8,393 nucleotides of DNA. It comes from Bacteroidales bacterium UBA1751 (lineage in GTDB: Bacteria > Bacteroidota > Bacteroidia > Bacteroidales > UBA932). Location: NCBI GenBank assembly GCA_002315995.1, contig DCHN01000055.1, forward strand, positions 1 through 8,393, given 5' to 3'. This document shows, in pieces, positions 1-7,220 of this stretch (position 1 is the first letter of the stretch; every line of letters begins with the position of its first letter). The notes under the pieces were generated by a model. The model was not told where the DNA came from, did no database searches, and saw only the letters and a list, made by a program, of their open reading frames with translations. The position numbers and the translations under genes are program-made.

Positions 1-201
1 ACAATGTTACAGACAACGGTGTAAGTTGCAACGGCGTTGTTGCCGGCGGGGGAACATTCAATTCTGTAAAAGAGAAAATTCCATATTTCAATGCATTGAT
101 ACCCAACTCTTTGAAATATGGAATTTTCTCTTTTACAGAATTGAATGTTCCCCCGCCGGCAACAACGCCGTTGCAACTTACACCGTTGTCTGTAACATTG
201 T
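1..201. repeat. Perfect inverted repeat, probable contig-end fold-back
   Basis: Bases 1-91 are an exact reverse complement of 111-201, with a 19-base loop (92-110). The left arm begins exactly at the first base of the window. Read on the minus strand, 201 down to 92 continues a debranching-enzyme reading frame up to the conserved motif KIPYFKELGINA. From base 91 onward the protein stops resembling the family because the DNA re-reads itself in reverse. The turn-point contains the 12-bp palindrome TCAATGCATTGA (88-99), a plausible site for self-priming. Perfect arms, a short loop, placement at the edge and disruption of a conserved motif all suggest that 1-91 is an assembly or amplification artefact. 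A real genomic inversion cannot be excluded from sequence alone. Confidence 0.9.
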
Positions 202-781
202 TGCAGCTGCCAACGCTGCCTGAAACCTCACTACAGCTGCCAACATTAAACGTGCGCACATTCAGTTCATAAATGACAAGTTCATTCATTGGCCTACCAA
301 TGTGAACATCGCCACTCCAGTCAAACTCCCCCTTGACAATGCGCCCCAGATACTGATGCCCGTCAGCAGCCCGCCAGAAGAGTTTAGCATAAGGATCAAC
401 CAGAATATTCGTATTGTTGAACCTGTGTCCATGCTCAGGAGCCCAAGGACCATCCATTATGTAACCATAGCCTGTATCTTCAAGGGTGTTCGTACCTGGA
501 CCGGCAAAAGTTAATGCGCCTGAATCCTTTTTGCCTGCAGAGTAAACGCCGAGTCCTTTGACAAGAACTGAAAAGGTATCTCCAAAACGGCATGATTCCG
601 GAATTTGTATTGAAGCAAAAGCATCCCCCACTGCCACACCGCCACCTTTTGCCTCCAATGCCTTCAGATCAAAAAGCAGAAGTGTACAAGCAGTGGCATT
701 ATGGGACATCACCGAAAAGTTTATTCCCTCATCCGTTAAAGTGGTACCTAATATGTTTGGATTTCCCCTTTCAATATTCAT
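1..781 (-). CDS. glgX: Glycogen debranching enzyme (GlgX/isoamylase type), 5' part only
   Basis: This open frame starts at ATG 781-779, with an in-frame TAG three codons upstream, and runs off the left edge. Residues 1 to about 150 form an N-terminal CBM48-like domain: GTTLTDEGINFSVMSHNAT near residue 12, then GYGYIMDGPWAPEHGHRF and LVDPYAKLF. The barrel start follows, with ELVIYELNVRTF (strand beta-1 of GH13) and GTFNSVKEKIPYFKELGINA at about 211-230. In the family this order belongs to GlgX/TreX/isoamylase enzymes, which hydrolyse alpha-1,6 branches of glycogen or limit dextrins. No signal peptide is seen, so it is probably cytoplasmic. The catalytic Asp/Glu/Asp residues lie beyond the window. 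Residues 180-209 are an unusual repeat insert. Codons encoded by bases 1-91 look like fold-back artefact, so the credible sequence ends near residue A230 (base 92). A type I pullulanase or isoamylase is the main alternative to GlgX. Confidence 0.85.
   Translation of the reverse strand, partial: MNIERGNPNILGTTLTDEGINFSVMSHNATACTLLLFDLKALEAKGGGVAVGDAFASIQIPESCRFGDTFSVLVKGLGVYSAGKKDSGALTFAGPGTNTLEDTGYGYIMDGPWAPEHGHRFNNTNILVDPYAKLFWRAADGHQYLGRIVKGEFDWSGDVHIGRPMNELVIYELNVRTFNVGSCSEVSGSVGSCNNVTDNGVSCNGVVAGGGTFNSVKEKIPYFKELGINALKYGIFSFTELNVPPPATTPLQLTPLSVTL
155..244 (-). repeat. Three degenerate 30-bp tandem units inside the debranching enzyme
   Basis: Reading on the minus strand, 244-215, 214-185 and 184-155 each encode ten residues: VGSCSEVSGS, VGSCNNVTDN and GVSCNGVVAG. 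The first two units share the exact 11-mer GTTGGCAGCTG in register (plus-strand copies at 204-214 and 234-244). The third has diverged but keeps Ser-Cys at positions 3 and 4. The repeat sits between barrel strand beta-1 (NVRTF) and the conserved GTF motif, where family members usually carry a shorter loop. Confidence 0.65.
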
Positions 782-800
782 ATCCAGCTACAATTTCTTT

Positions 801-808
801 CAAAATTA
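801..808 (-). promoter_or_regulatory. Candidate -7 box for the debranching enzyme gene
   Basis: The minus strand reads TAATTTTG, an exact match to the Bacteroides -7 consensus TAnnTTTG, 19 bases upstream of the ATG at 781. No good TTTG (-33) element is seen at the usual distance, and the implied leader is only about a dozen bases. The call rests on one short motif in AT-rich DNA. Confidence 0.3.
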
Positions 809-850
809 CAAAAAAAGGGAATATTGATATTATGCTTATTAGGAATATGT

Positions 851-858
851 TAACTTTG
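851..858 (+). promoter_or_regulatory. Candidate -7 box for the deaminase gene
   Basis: TAACTTTG matches the Bacteroides -7 consensus TAnnTTTG exactly, 33 bases before the deaminase ATG at 892. The -33 position is weak; the nearest candidate is ATTG at 823-826, a few bases too far upstream. Together with the box at 801-808 it would make 782-891 a divergent promoter region. Confidence 0.4.
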
Positions 859-891
859 TATATGTAATAATGTGTAATAACGATTGGTGCT

Positions 892-1368
892 ATGGAGGAA
901 AAATCAGGAATAAACAGGTTCATGCAACTTGCAATAGATGAGGCAAGGGAGGGAATCCGTAATGGACATGGCGGACCTTTTGGCACTGCCATAGTGAAAA
1001 ACGGTGAAGTGGTGGCAACTGGACACAACCATGTTCTCTCTGAAAACGACCCAACCTGCCACGGGGAGATAGATGCCATTCGCAAGGCATGCAAAAAACT
1101 GGGCACATACGATTTGAACGGCTGCGAACTCTACACCACAGGCGAACCATGCCACATGTGCCTTTGCGCCTGTATGTGGGCCAATATAAGCAAGATATAT
1201 TACGGCTGCACAATTGCAGACAACGCAATAATAGGGTTCAGGGATGAACACTTCAACACAATATTCGGTGGCCGTGACAAGCTTGGTGACTATATGAGCG
1301 AACTCAACAGGGATGCCTGCCTGGAACTCTTTGAGGAGTACAGAAATAGCAAACACGGGACATATTAA
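892..1368 (+). CDS. Nucleoside/guanine deaminase, cytidine deaminase fold
   Basis: This 158-residue zinc hydrolase removes an amino group from a purine base or nucleoside, probably in cytoplasmic purine salvage. The zinc site is visible: H57 with catalytic E59 in TCHGEIDAIRKAC, and C87/C90 in EPCHMC. GHGGPFGTAIVKNGEV (about 25-40) is the substrate-side signature. The layout and length closely follow Bacillus subtilis guanine deaminase (about 156 residues), including DPT before the zinc histidine, the IRKACKKLG stretch and a C-terminal aromatic residue. The usual HAE is HGE here, which I believe is a common variant in this subfamily. The exact substrate (guanine, adenosine or cytidine type) cannot be settled from sequence. 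ATG 892 lacks a Shine-Dalgarno sequence. The next gene starts 35 bases downstream, so the two are probably co-transcribed. Confidence 0.88.
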   Translation: MEEKSGINRFMQLAIDEAREGIRNGHGGPFGTAIVKNGEVVATGHNHVLSENDPTCHGEIDAIRKACKKLGTYDLNGCELYTTGEPCHMCLCACMWANISKIYYGCTIADNAIIGFRDEHFNTIFGGRDKLGDYMSELNRDACLELFEEYRNSKHGTY

Positions 1369-1403
1369 AATGGAGAACAAACTGTAACAAAAAAGAAAAA
1401 AAT

Positions 1404-3395
1404 ATGAGCGAAAACAATCACAACTGGACATTCAGCAACTTTGGCGGAATGAGCCGCATAAACATAGTATCAGGTGAGGATATAGCTCACCTTGGAGAAC
1501 TTGATCAGAAACTCTGGACAGTGCTCAGCTGCCCTGCCTCAGGCTTGGAATTCAACAGCAGAGCCCTTGAGATTCTGGACTCAGACAAAGACGGGAATAT
1601 TCACGCCAATGAGGTGATTGCAGCTGCAAAGTGGCTTACAGGCTCTCTGAAAGATCCTGAAATGCTCATTAAAGAGGAGAAGAGCATTTCAGCAGAAGCC
1701 TTCAATGCAGAAAACGAAGATGGAGCGAAACTTCTTGAGGCAGCAAAGCAGGTTTCAACGCTGATCAAAGCAGCAGATGCTGCCGAATCAGTTCAAATTT
1801 CCACAGATGATGCAGATGCTGCCATAAAGATTCTCACAGAGAAAATGGAGCAGCAGAAAAAAGATGCCATTGCCGCCCAAACCAATGACTCCATTCCATA
1901 CGGAGATGCCTCCGATGCAGTACTCGCAGCCTTCCTCTCAATTGGAAAGAAGATTGATGACTACTTCATAAGATGTTCTCTCAGTAAATTTGATTCAGCA
2001 AGCCGCGAGAAGCTTGACGTATCTGCGGAGAAGATTGCCGCAATAAGCGACAAGGACACCAACGGTTGCTGGAGTGAAATAGCTGCATACCCTCTGGTTC
2101 ACATTGCCGAAAATGGGAAACTACCTCTCAATGAAGTTGTGAACCCTGCATGGGCCAAGGATTTCAACACACTTAAAGAGAGCGCATTCTCAAAAGATTA
2201 TCCAAAGGCTGATGATATAACAGAAGAGGAGTGGAAAGCAGTTGCAGCAAAACTCAATGCCTACAACGAATGGAAAACAAATGCAGCCGGCAAAGGAGAG
2301 GAGGCAACAAAAGAGAGTCAGGCACTCATTGACTCCATTTTAAAGCTGAAGGATTTCATCATTCTATATTCCTGCTTCTACAAATTCCTGCGCAACTATA
2401 TAACATTCAATGACTTCTACACAGCAGGAGAAGAACTTGAATCAACATTCCAGGCAGGAAAACTCTATATTGACCAGCGTTGCTGCAACCTCTGCATAAG
2501 GGTGAACGATATATCTAAACACGATGACATATCAATATATAGTGGGATGTTCCTAATTTACTGCAATTGCAAATCAAAGGAGTTGAACAAAGAGATGACA
2601 ATTGCAGCTGCCATTACAACCGGAGATATAAACAACCTCAGACTTGGGAAGAACGGAATATTCTACGACCGCAACGGCAACGATTGGGATGCTACTGTAA
2701 TAAAGATAATTGACAACCCAATAAGTATAAGGCAGGCCTTCTGGTCACCTTACCGCAAGTTCTGGCAGTGGTGCAACGACAAAATCAACAAAGCAGCATC
2801 AGACCGCGAATCACAGGCAATCGGTTCTCTTACCGAAAAGGCCGAGAAAGCAACAACAGATCTGAAAACAGCTGCTGAAACTCAGGCTGCCGGTGCAAAG
2901 CCCATAGAGAGTTCCACAGAAAAGAAGCAGGCATTTGACATTGCCAAGTTTGCCGGTATCTTTGCTGCTATTGGCTTGGCAATTGGTTATATCACCGATG
3001 CCATAGTTAAGACGGTTCAAGGCATTTCCCAGGAGTGGTACTACCCTATTATATTTGTAGCAGGAATAATACTTGTTATATCCGGCCCATCTGTTTTCAT
3101 TGCCTGGGGCAAACTCAGAAAGAGAAATTTGGCACCGCTGCTCAATGCCAACGGCTGGGCTGTAAATGCGGCATCTCTCATAAGCATACTCTTTGGAGCA
3201 ACCCTGACAACACAGGCCAAATATCCTAGAGTTGAACTGATTGACCCAATAGCCGCAAAAGCACATTTGAGAGCAAAAAGAAGAACTATCTTCTGGATTG
3301 TTCTTATTCTGCTCCTCGCCCTTGCAGCCGTAGCACTCTGGCTCCTCCTGAAATACAACATCATCTCCTGCCCTTGTTGCTGCAGTTGGAAATAG
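1404..3395 (+). CDS. EF-hand, multi-pass membrane protein of unknown function
   Basis: I do not recognise a named function for this 663-residue protein. A canonical EF-hand loop lies at residues 59-70 (DSDKDGNIHANE, with acidic residues at positions 1, 3, 5 and 12, Gly at 6 and Ile at 8), so calcium binding is likely. A second, degenerate loop (DKDTNGCWSE, about 216-225) may be a relic. The middle is largely helical and charged. A Cys cluster, C360/C361/C364 then C387/C389, resembles a zinc-ribbon pair. FYDRNGNDWDATVIKIIDNPIS (about 420-441) and AFWSPYRKFWQW precede an Ala/Lys-rich stretch, probably coiled coil (466-500). Hydrophobic segments at about 515-537, 546-567 and 628-650 look membrane-spanning. 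Between them lies NANGWAVNA...FGATLTTQA, which I recall, without certainty, from other Bacteroidota hypothetical proteins. The C-terminus is Cys-rich (CPCCC). There is no N-terminal signal peptide, so the large N-terminal part is probably cytoplasmic. The A-rich start region is typical of the phylum. Confidence 0.85.
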   Translation: MSENNHNWTFSNFGGMSRINIVSGEDIAHLGELDQKLWTVLSCPASGLEFNSRALEILDSDKDGNIHANEVIAAAKWLTGSLKDPEMLIKEEKSISAEAFNAENEDGAKLLEAAKQVSTLIKAADAAESVQISTDDADAAIKILTEKMEQQKKDAIAAQTNDSIPYGDASDAVLAAFLSIGKKIDDYFIRCSLSKFDSASREKLDVSAEKIAAISDKDTNGCWSEIAAYPLVHIAENGKLPLNEVVNPAWAKDFNTLKESAFSKDYPKADDITEEEWKAVAAKLNAYNEWKTNAAGKGEEATKESQALIDSILKLKDFIILYSCFYKFLRNYITFNDFYTAGEELESTFQAGKLYIDQRCCNLCIRVNDISKHDDISIYSGMFLIYCNCKSKELNKEMTIAAAITTGDINNLRLGKNGIFYDRNGNDWDATVIKIIDNPISIRQAFWSPYRKFWQWCNDKINKAASDRESQAIGSLTEKAEKATTDLKTAAETQAAGAKPIESSTEKKQAFDIAKFAGIFAAIGLAIGYITDAIVKTVQGISQEWYYPIIFVAGIILVISGPSVFIAWGKLRKRNLAPLLNANGWAVNAASLISILFGATLTTQAKYPRVELIDPIAAKAHLRAKRRTIFWIVLILLLALAAVALWLLLKYNIISCPCCCSWK

Positions 3396-3413
3396 CATTA
3401 CGTACAAATAAAG

Positions 3414-3458
3414 AAAAGTTGCACAAATGTGGGCTATCCGCGTTTGTGCAACTTTTTT
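3414..3458. terminator. Strong hairpin terminator, probably bidirectional
   Basis: AAAAGTTGCACAAA (3414-3427) pairs perfectly with TTTGTGCAACTTTT (3443-3456). Inner pairs 3428-3432 with 3438-3442 include two G-U wobbles, leaving a five-base loop. A T-run follows on the plus strand (3453-3458). On the minus strand the hairpin is followed by TTTTCTTTATTT. It lies between convergent stop codons at 3395 (plus) and 3478 (minus), so it can end both transcripts. Confidence 0.9.
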
Positions 3459-3477
3459 AGGGTAAAAGAGTTATTAT

Positions 3478-4443
3478 CTAAAACTCAAACTCAACAACTA
3501 TAGGTCTGTGGTCAGATGGACGCCAGAAGTTTGAGAGTTCCTGAGGGTCACGCACCGGTGTTGTATAGTCGTTTGAAATCACCTCCGCCCTGGTCATGCT
3601 CTCGAACATAGGCTTTGTGGCATAGATGAAATCGATTCTGGAATCACCCGGCATTGTCCTAACGAATTCACCGTTATAGAATCTGTTCACAATGTCTATA
3701 TAAGGTGTATTGTCACGAATATAGTCGTGAACAAGGAAGCGACTGTCGTCCTCAGGATATTGATATACCGCATTGTCAACTCTGGAACGTGAATTGAAGT
3801 CACCCATCATCATCCAATACTGGTTTTCAGCATCAGGAACACTCTTAATGGTGTGGTTGCAGATGAACTCCAGCTCCATTTTCCTGTACCAATCTCCCTC
3901 ACGCAAAGCCTTTGAAGAGTCCTTGTCCTCTGCCCTGAACTTCCACGCCTGAGGCCAGGTATGGAGCGTTACAATATTCACTGCGCGACCGGCAAGTTCA
4001 AGGCGCGCCCAACCGCATCCGTGCGAAACCACGCTATCGGGCTCAACACCAATCAGTTTGTCCACATACTCTATTGGATATTTTGATGTCACTACCTGTG
4101 GATAGTCATCTCTATATCCACCCACACCCCAGTATTTGTGACCGTAGCGCAGCGCAAGCTCCTTCCATCCATCGGTCAGGTAGCGCTCCGAAGGGAGCAT
4201 GGCACTATCGCTATTGGTATAGTATATAGACTGCCCCTCGCACCATACGCAGATGTCCGGGTCAATTCCCTTCACAAACTCAACAAAACGGTCATAGTTG
4301 TCATTCTGCCCATCCCACATGCCATTCTGAATGTTCCAGTAGAGTAGACGGAACTTCTGCGGCTCCCTGTTGCATGAACAGGCCGAAAGCATCAGGCAAA
4401 AAGTCAAAAATGAAAAAACGGAAAAAGTAAAGAATCTCTTCAT
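3478..4443 (-). CDS. Endonuclease/exonuclease/phosphatase-fold lipoprotein
   Basis: This 321-residue protein begins with a lipoprotein signal: MKRFF, a hydrophobic stretch, then the lipobox LSAC with C22 as the lipidated residue. The mature enzyme should therefore be membrane-anchored outside the cytoplasm. The rest is an EEP (DNase I/exonuclease III-like) domain with its full metal and catalytic set: N37 in YWNIQN, E69 in CEGQ, H161 in TLHTW, D215 and N217 in GDFNSRS, D271 in SRIDFIY, and D311-H312 in PSDHRPI. Family members cut nucleic acids, phosphoinositides, sphingomyelin or other phosphodiesters. The substrate cannot be read from this sequence, and the intact active site argues for a working phosphodiesterase. 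It is the last gene of the minus-strand cluster, 24 bases after the SulP stop codon and just before the shared terminator. Confidence 0.87.
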   Translation of the reverse strand: MKRFFTFSVFSFLTFCLMLSACSCNREPQKFRLLYWNIQNGMWDGQNDNYDRFVEFVKGIDPDICVWCEGQSIYYTNSDSAMLPSERYLTDGWKELALRYGHKYWGVGGYRDDYPQVVTSKYPIEYVDKLIGVEPDSVVSHGCGWARLELAGRAVNIVTLHTWPQAWKFRAEDKDSSKALREGDWYRKMELEFICNHTIKSVPDAENQYWMMMGDFNSRSRVDNAVYQYPEDDSRFLVHDYIRDNTPYIDIVNRFYNGEFVRTMPGDSRIDFIYATKPMFESMTRAEVISNDYTTPVRDPQELSNFWRPSDHRPIVVEFEF

Positions 4444-4467
4444 AAGAATAGCTTCAGTTAATATGCA

Positions 4468-6180
4468 TTATTTCCTATTTGCCAGAAGCTCATTTGCCTT
4501 CTTCATTGCAAGCGAAATATGTGGCTGGATACAACCATCGGAGAGTTTGAGGTCAAGGCCGAACTTGTTCAAAGTTGCCTGAACGGCAGGAGTGACTCCG
4601 GAGAGAATCACCTTCACACCCTTGCTGTGGTTACGGTCAATGAGGTTGCGAAGGTTGTTGATTCCGGTTGAATCAATGAAAGGCACCTTTCTCATACGTA
4701 TGATTCTGACCTTTATACCATCCTTGCGGCTCTCATACTCCTCAAACTGGTTTGCAAGTCCAAAGAAGAAAGGACCGTTAATCTCATAGATATCCAACCC
4801 CTCGGGAATTGTAAGATGCTCTGTATCATCCATATTTACCTTCTCATCATCCTCTGTTGCAGCAATCTCAGCCTCCTCCAGCACACGAATTGAAGTAACC
4901 ATGGTTACACGTCTTACAAAGAGTACAATAGCCATGAGAATTCCAACCTCTATGGCCACAGTGAGGTCAACTATTACAGTGAGGAAGAAAGTGATGAGAA
5001 GAACAGCCACATCTGCCCTGTCGCCCTTGAGAAGATACTTGAACGAACGCCACTCACTCATGTTGTAGGCAACCATTACAAGTATTGCCGCAAGTGCAGA
5101 GAGCGGAATGTAAATGGCATACGGCATGAGGAAAAGATATATGAGAAGAAGTACAACTGCATGTATGATACCTGTAACAGGCCCCTTTCCACCATTCTTT
5201 ATTGAAGCCATTGTTCTAGCAATTGCTCCTGTTGCAGGAATACCGCCAAAAAGAGGGGTGACGATGTTTGCCACACCCTGACCAATGAGCTCAGTGTTTG
5301 AATTGTGACGTTTTCCGGTTGAACTGTCGGCCACCATAGCTGCCATAAGCGACTCTATTGCACAGAGAATTGCAATGGTGAAAGCTGGAGATACAAGGCC
5401 TCTAATGGTCTGGAAGTCCATTTCAGGAACTACAGGTTCAGGCATTGGAAGCCCGCTTGCAAGCTCAGGAAACTTGGTGCCTATTGTGGCAAGATGAATT
5501 CCGCCGAACTTCTCGAGCAACACCGAACCAACTGTTCCGAGAACAAGCGCAATGAGAGAACCAGGTATCTTCTTGTTAATCTTGCCCCAGAAAATAATTA
5601 CCAGAAGAGATATTATACTGAATGCGGCCTCATACCAGTTAATATTGCCAAGGTTTGAGAAGTAGCATCCCCACTCAGGAATAAATCCTGAAGGGACTGT
5701 AACATCCATTCCAAGGAAATCCTTTACCTGTGTTGAGAAAATTGTAACGGCAATACCGCTGGTGAATCCAACCACAATAGGATAAGGCATGAACCTGAAG
5801 ATGATACCCATCTTACACAACCCCATAACTACGAGAATGACTCCCGCCATAAGGCTGGCAATTATGAGTCCCTGCATTCCATATTTGGCAACTATACCGG
5901 CTACAATAACAATGAAAGCTCCCGTAGGACCGCCAATGAGGAAATCACTGCCTCCAAGTAAACTTATGAGAAAGCCTGCAACAATTGCGGTAATAAGGCC
6001 CTGCTGAGGTGTCACACCGCTGGCAATACCGAATGCAATTGCAAGCGGAAGCGCAATTACACCCACTATTATACCCGCAATGAGGTCCGATGTAAATGTC
6101 TGTTTATTGTAGTTACCCTTTCTGAAAAGGGTGAAGAATTTAGGTCTGAAAACCTGTGAAAACTTATATTCCATTTTCAT
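4468..6180 (-). CDS. SulP-family anion transporter with C-terminal STAS domain
   Basis: This 570-residue inner-membrane protein matches the bacterial SulP family in length and order. The membrane domain covers about residues 30-425. It opens with SDLIAGIIVGVIALPLAIAFGIASGV, the family's signature region, and includes AIESLMAAMVAD and GQGVANIVTPLFGGIPATGAIART (about 274-323). A STAS domain follows at about 458-566, with the characteristic FIDSTGINNLRNL around the Ser of DSTG (503-506). The family carries sulfate, bicarbonate or dicarboxylates, usually with Na+ or H+ coupling, and the true substrate is undetermined here. Two ATG codons (6180 and 6174) are possible starts. It lies 39 bases after the PIG-L gene and 24 before the EEP lipoprotein gene, suggesting shared transcription. 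No sulfate-assimilation or carbonic anhydrase gene is in view to decide between sulfate and bicarbonate. Confidence 0.93.
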   Translation of the reverse strand: MKMEYKFSQVFRPKFFTLFRKGNYNKQTFTSDLIAGIIVGVIALPLAIAFGIASGVTPQQGLITAIVAGFLISLLGGSDFLIGGPTGAFIVIVAGIVAKYGMQGLIIASLMAGVILVVMGLCKMGIIFRFMPYPIVVGFTSGIAVTIFSTQVKDFLGMDVTVPSGFIPEWGCYFSNLGNINWYEAAFSIISLLVIIFWGKINKKIPGSLIALVLGTVGSVLLEKFGGIHLATIGTKFPELASGLPMPEPVVPEMDFQTIRGLVSPAFTIAILCAIESLMAAMVADSSTGKRHNSNTELIGQGVANIVTPLFGGIPATGAIARTMASIKNGGKGPVTGIIHAVVLLLIYLFLMPYAIYIPLSALAAILVMVAYNMSEWRSFKYLLKGDRADVAVLLITFFLTVIVDLTVAIEVGILMAIVLFVRRVTMVTSIRVLEEAEIAATEDDEKVNMDDTEHLTIPEGLDIYEINGPFFFGLANQFEEYESRKDGIKVRIIRMRKVPFIDSTGINNLRNLIDRNHSKGVKVILSGVTPAVQATLNKFGLDLKLSDGCIQPHISLAMKKANELLANRK

Positions 6181-6219
6181 TTTCTACTGCGATAGTTTAT
6201 CTACTTGTCCCAAACCTTT

Positions 6220-7011
6220 TTATATATCAAGCACTGAGCCCTTTGCCTTGCTTTTGTGAAATTTCACGAAGCTCTCAGCATACTCAACATCACTCTGCAT
6301 ACCTCTGAATAGCTCCATTCTTTCATGCTCCTTATCATACCAACTCTCAGGTTCCTGACTCACATGGCAGAAACAAGCCTCCTTCTTCTGCTTTTCAACC
6401 TCTGAAATGTCAACAAAATCGGTTGGGAAGAAGTGCATTGTCTGAATGCCTGTGCAAACCTCAAAATAGTAGAGTTCAAAAGGATTCTCACTGTTCTGCC
6501 AAACGTCGAATACAAGTGATGAACAGTTTCTGTGGTCCCTGTGGCTGTCAATTGGCCAATGGGCAAATACAACATCAGGTTTGTACTCCTCAATTATGGC
6601 CTTCATCTCTTTGTATGCCTCCGGAGTGATACGGGTGTCACCATCTATCTGGCTCATGAATATTGGCTTCACGCCAAGAATCTTGCATGCCTTTTCAGCC
6701 TCGGCTGTTCTGATTCTTGCAGAGTCGTCAAGACCGGTTCCGGGAATTCCACGCTCTCCACGTGTGAAATAGACTGAAAGAACATTATGACCCGCTTTTG
6801 CAAGTCTTATCATGGTTCCACCGCAACCTGTTTCAGGATCGTCCGGATGTGCTCCAATTACCATTATAGTCTTTGGGGAAGTAGTTTTTGAACCGTCAAG
6901 AGCTCCGGAAAGGGTGCCCTGAGAGCCAAAAGCATCGCTGCCTGAAATGGCTACCGCTGCCACAGCAGCACCGCCAGCCTTAAGCATTTCACGTCTGGAA
7001 ATTTTACTCAT
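6220..7011 (-). CDS. Tat-exported PIG-L/LmbE-type zinc deacetylase
   Basis: This 263-residue protein starts with a twin-arginine signal: SRREMLK at residues 5-11, then an Ala-rich hydrophobic stretch to about residue 28. It is therefore probably exported folded with its metal. The catalytic domain shows the LmbE/PIG-L motif AHPDDPE (A54-E60; His and Asp are zinc ligand and general base in the family) and the second motif HRDH (157-160) carrying another ligand. Relatives remove acetyl groups from N-acetylglucosamine-type amino sugars, as in GlcNAc-PI, mycothiol and bacillithiol precursors, or from diacetylchitobiose. A periplasmic member more likely acts on glycan or cell-surface sugars, but that is inference. 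No glycan partner gene is seen beside it. It is the first gene of the minus-strand cluster and faces away from the his operon across a 369-base region that holds its own promoter candidate. Confidence 0.9.
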   Translation of the reverse strand: MSKISRREMLKAGGAAVAAVAISGSDAFGSQGTLSGALDGSKTTSPKTIMVIGAHPDDPETGCGGTMIRLAKAGHNVLSVYFTRGERGIPGTGLDDSARIRTAEAEKACKILGVKPIFMSQIDGDTRITPEAYKEMKAIIEEYKPDVVFAHWPIDSHRDHRNCSSLVFDVWQNSENPFELYYFEVCTGIQTMHFFPTDFVDISEVEKQKKEACFCHVSQEPESWYDKEHERMELFRGMQSDVEYAESFVKFHKSKAKGSVLDI

Positions 7012-7103
7012 AATTGAAGAATTACTATTTATTAGATATTATTTGATTATTTTCCTGTTTGTTAATGGAAAGTCTCTATGATGTTTCAAATTGTAAGTCA
7101 TAT

Positions 7104-7122
7104 TTTGAAAATCATTTTCAAA
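7104..7122. promoter_or_regulatory. 19-bp palindrome, candidate operator
   Basis: TTTGAAAAT (7104-7112) and ATTTTCAAA (7114-7122) are perfect inverted copies around C7113. A related half-site, TTTCAAA, occurs at 7084-7090. The palindrome overlaps the candidate minus-strand -7 box (7119-7126), where a repressor could block transcription toward the deacetylase gene. AT-rich symmetry also arises by chance, so this is tentative. Confidence 0.35.
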
Positions 7123-7126
7123 GATA
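7119..7126 (-). promoter_or_regulatory. Candidate -7 box for the deacetylase cluster
   Basis: The minus strand reads TATCTTTG, an exact match to TAnnTTTG. Initiation would fall near 7113-7115, giving an untranslated leader of about 100 bases before ATG 7011. The -33 region has no clear TTTG at the usual spacing. Confidence 0.35.
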
Positions 7127-7180
7127 CGGAATAAATGGCAAAAATCATAATAGGAGGCCGTTTTTATTGAGTGAAAATTG

Positions 7181-7211
7181 TTTGCAAATCAAAAAATTAG
7201 CAGTAGATTTG
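7181..7211 (+). promoter_or_regulatory. Consensus Bacteroides-type promoter of the his operon
   Basis: TTTG at 7181-7184, a 19-base spacer and TAGATTTG at 7204-7211 match both elements of the Bacteroidota housekeeping promoter (TTTG and TAnnTTTG) with the expected spacing. The start of transcription is predicted at about 7216-7218. It lies directly in front of the histidine-rich leader peptide, and no other good promoter is seen before hisG. Confidence 0.75.
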
Positions 7212-7220
7212 CACCATCAA

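Noticed and set aside
1..201. Treating the long hairpin as a functional cruciform, terminator or mobile-element end.
   Set aside because: It interrupts a conserved protein motif, has perfect 91-base arms starting exactly at the edge, and shows no transposase or target duplication. An artefact explains it better.
302..827. Plus-strand frames in the first 830 bases.
   Set aside because: The minus strand of the same region encodes a clear CBM48/GH13 debranching enzyme, so these are shadows.
904..1431. Long minus-strand frame opposite the deaminase gene.
   Set aside because: It is antisense to a gene with clear zinc-site motifs, and its own translation is Cys-rich and unlike any family.
2025..2115. 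A second functional EF-hand (DKDTNGCWSE) in the 663-residue protein.
   Set aside because: It lacks the canonical spacing of ligands and the conserved hydrophobic residue at loop position 8, so it is at best degenerate.
2811..3407. 198-codon minus-strand frame opposite the end of the EF-hand membrane protein.
   Set aside because: It mirrors a well-supported membrane-segment coding region and has no domain-like features of its own.
7151..7157. TAGGAGG resembling a strong Shine-Dalgarno sequence.
   Set aside because: No start codon with a lasting frame follows at a suitable distance, and it lies upstream of the his promoter.
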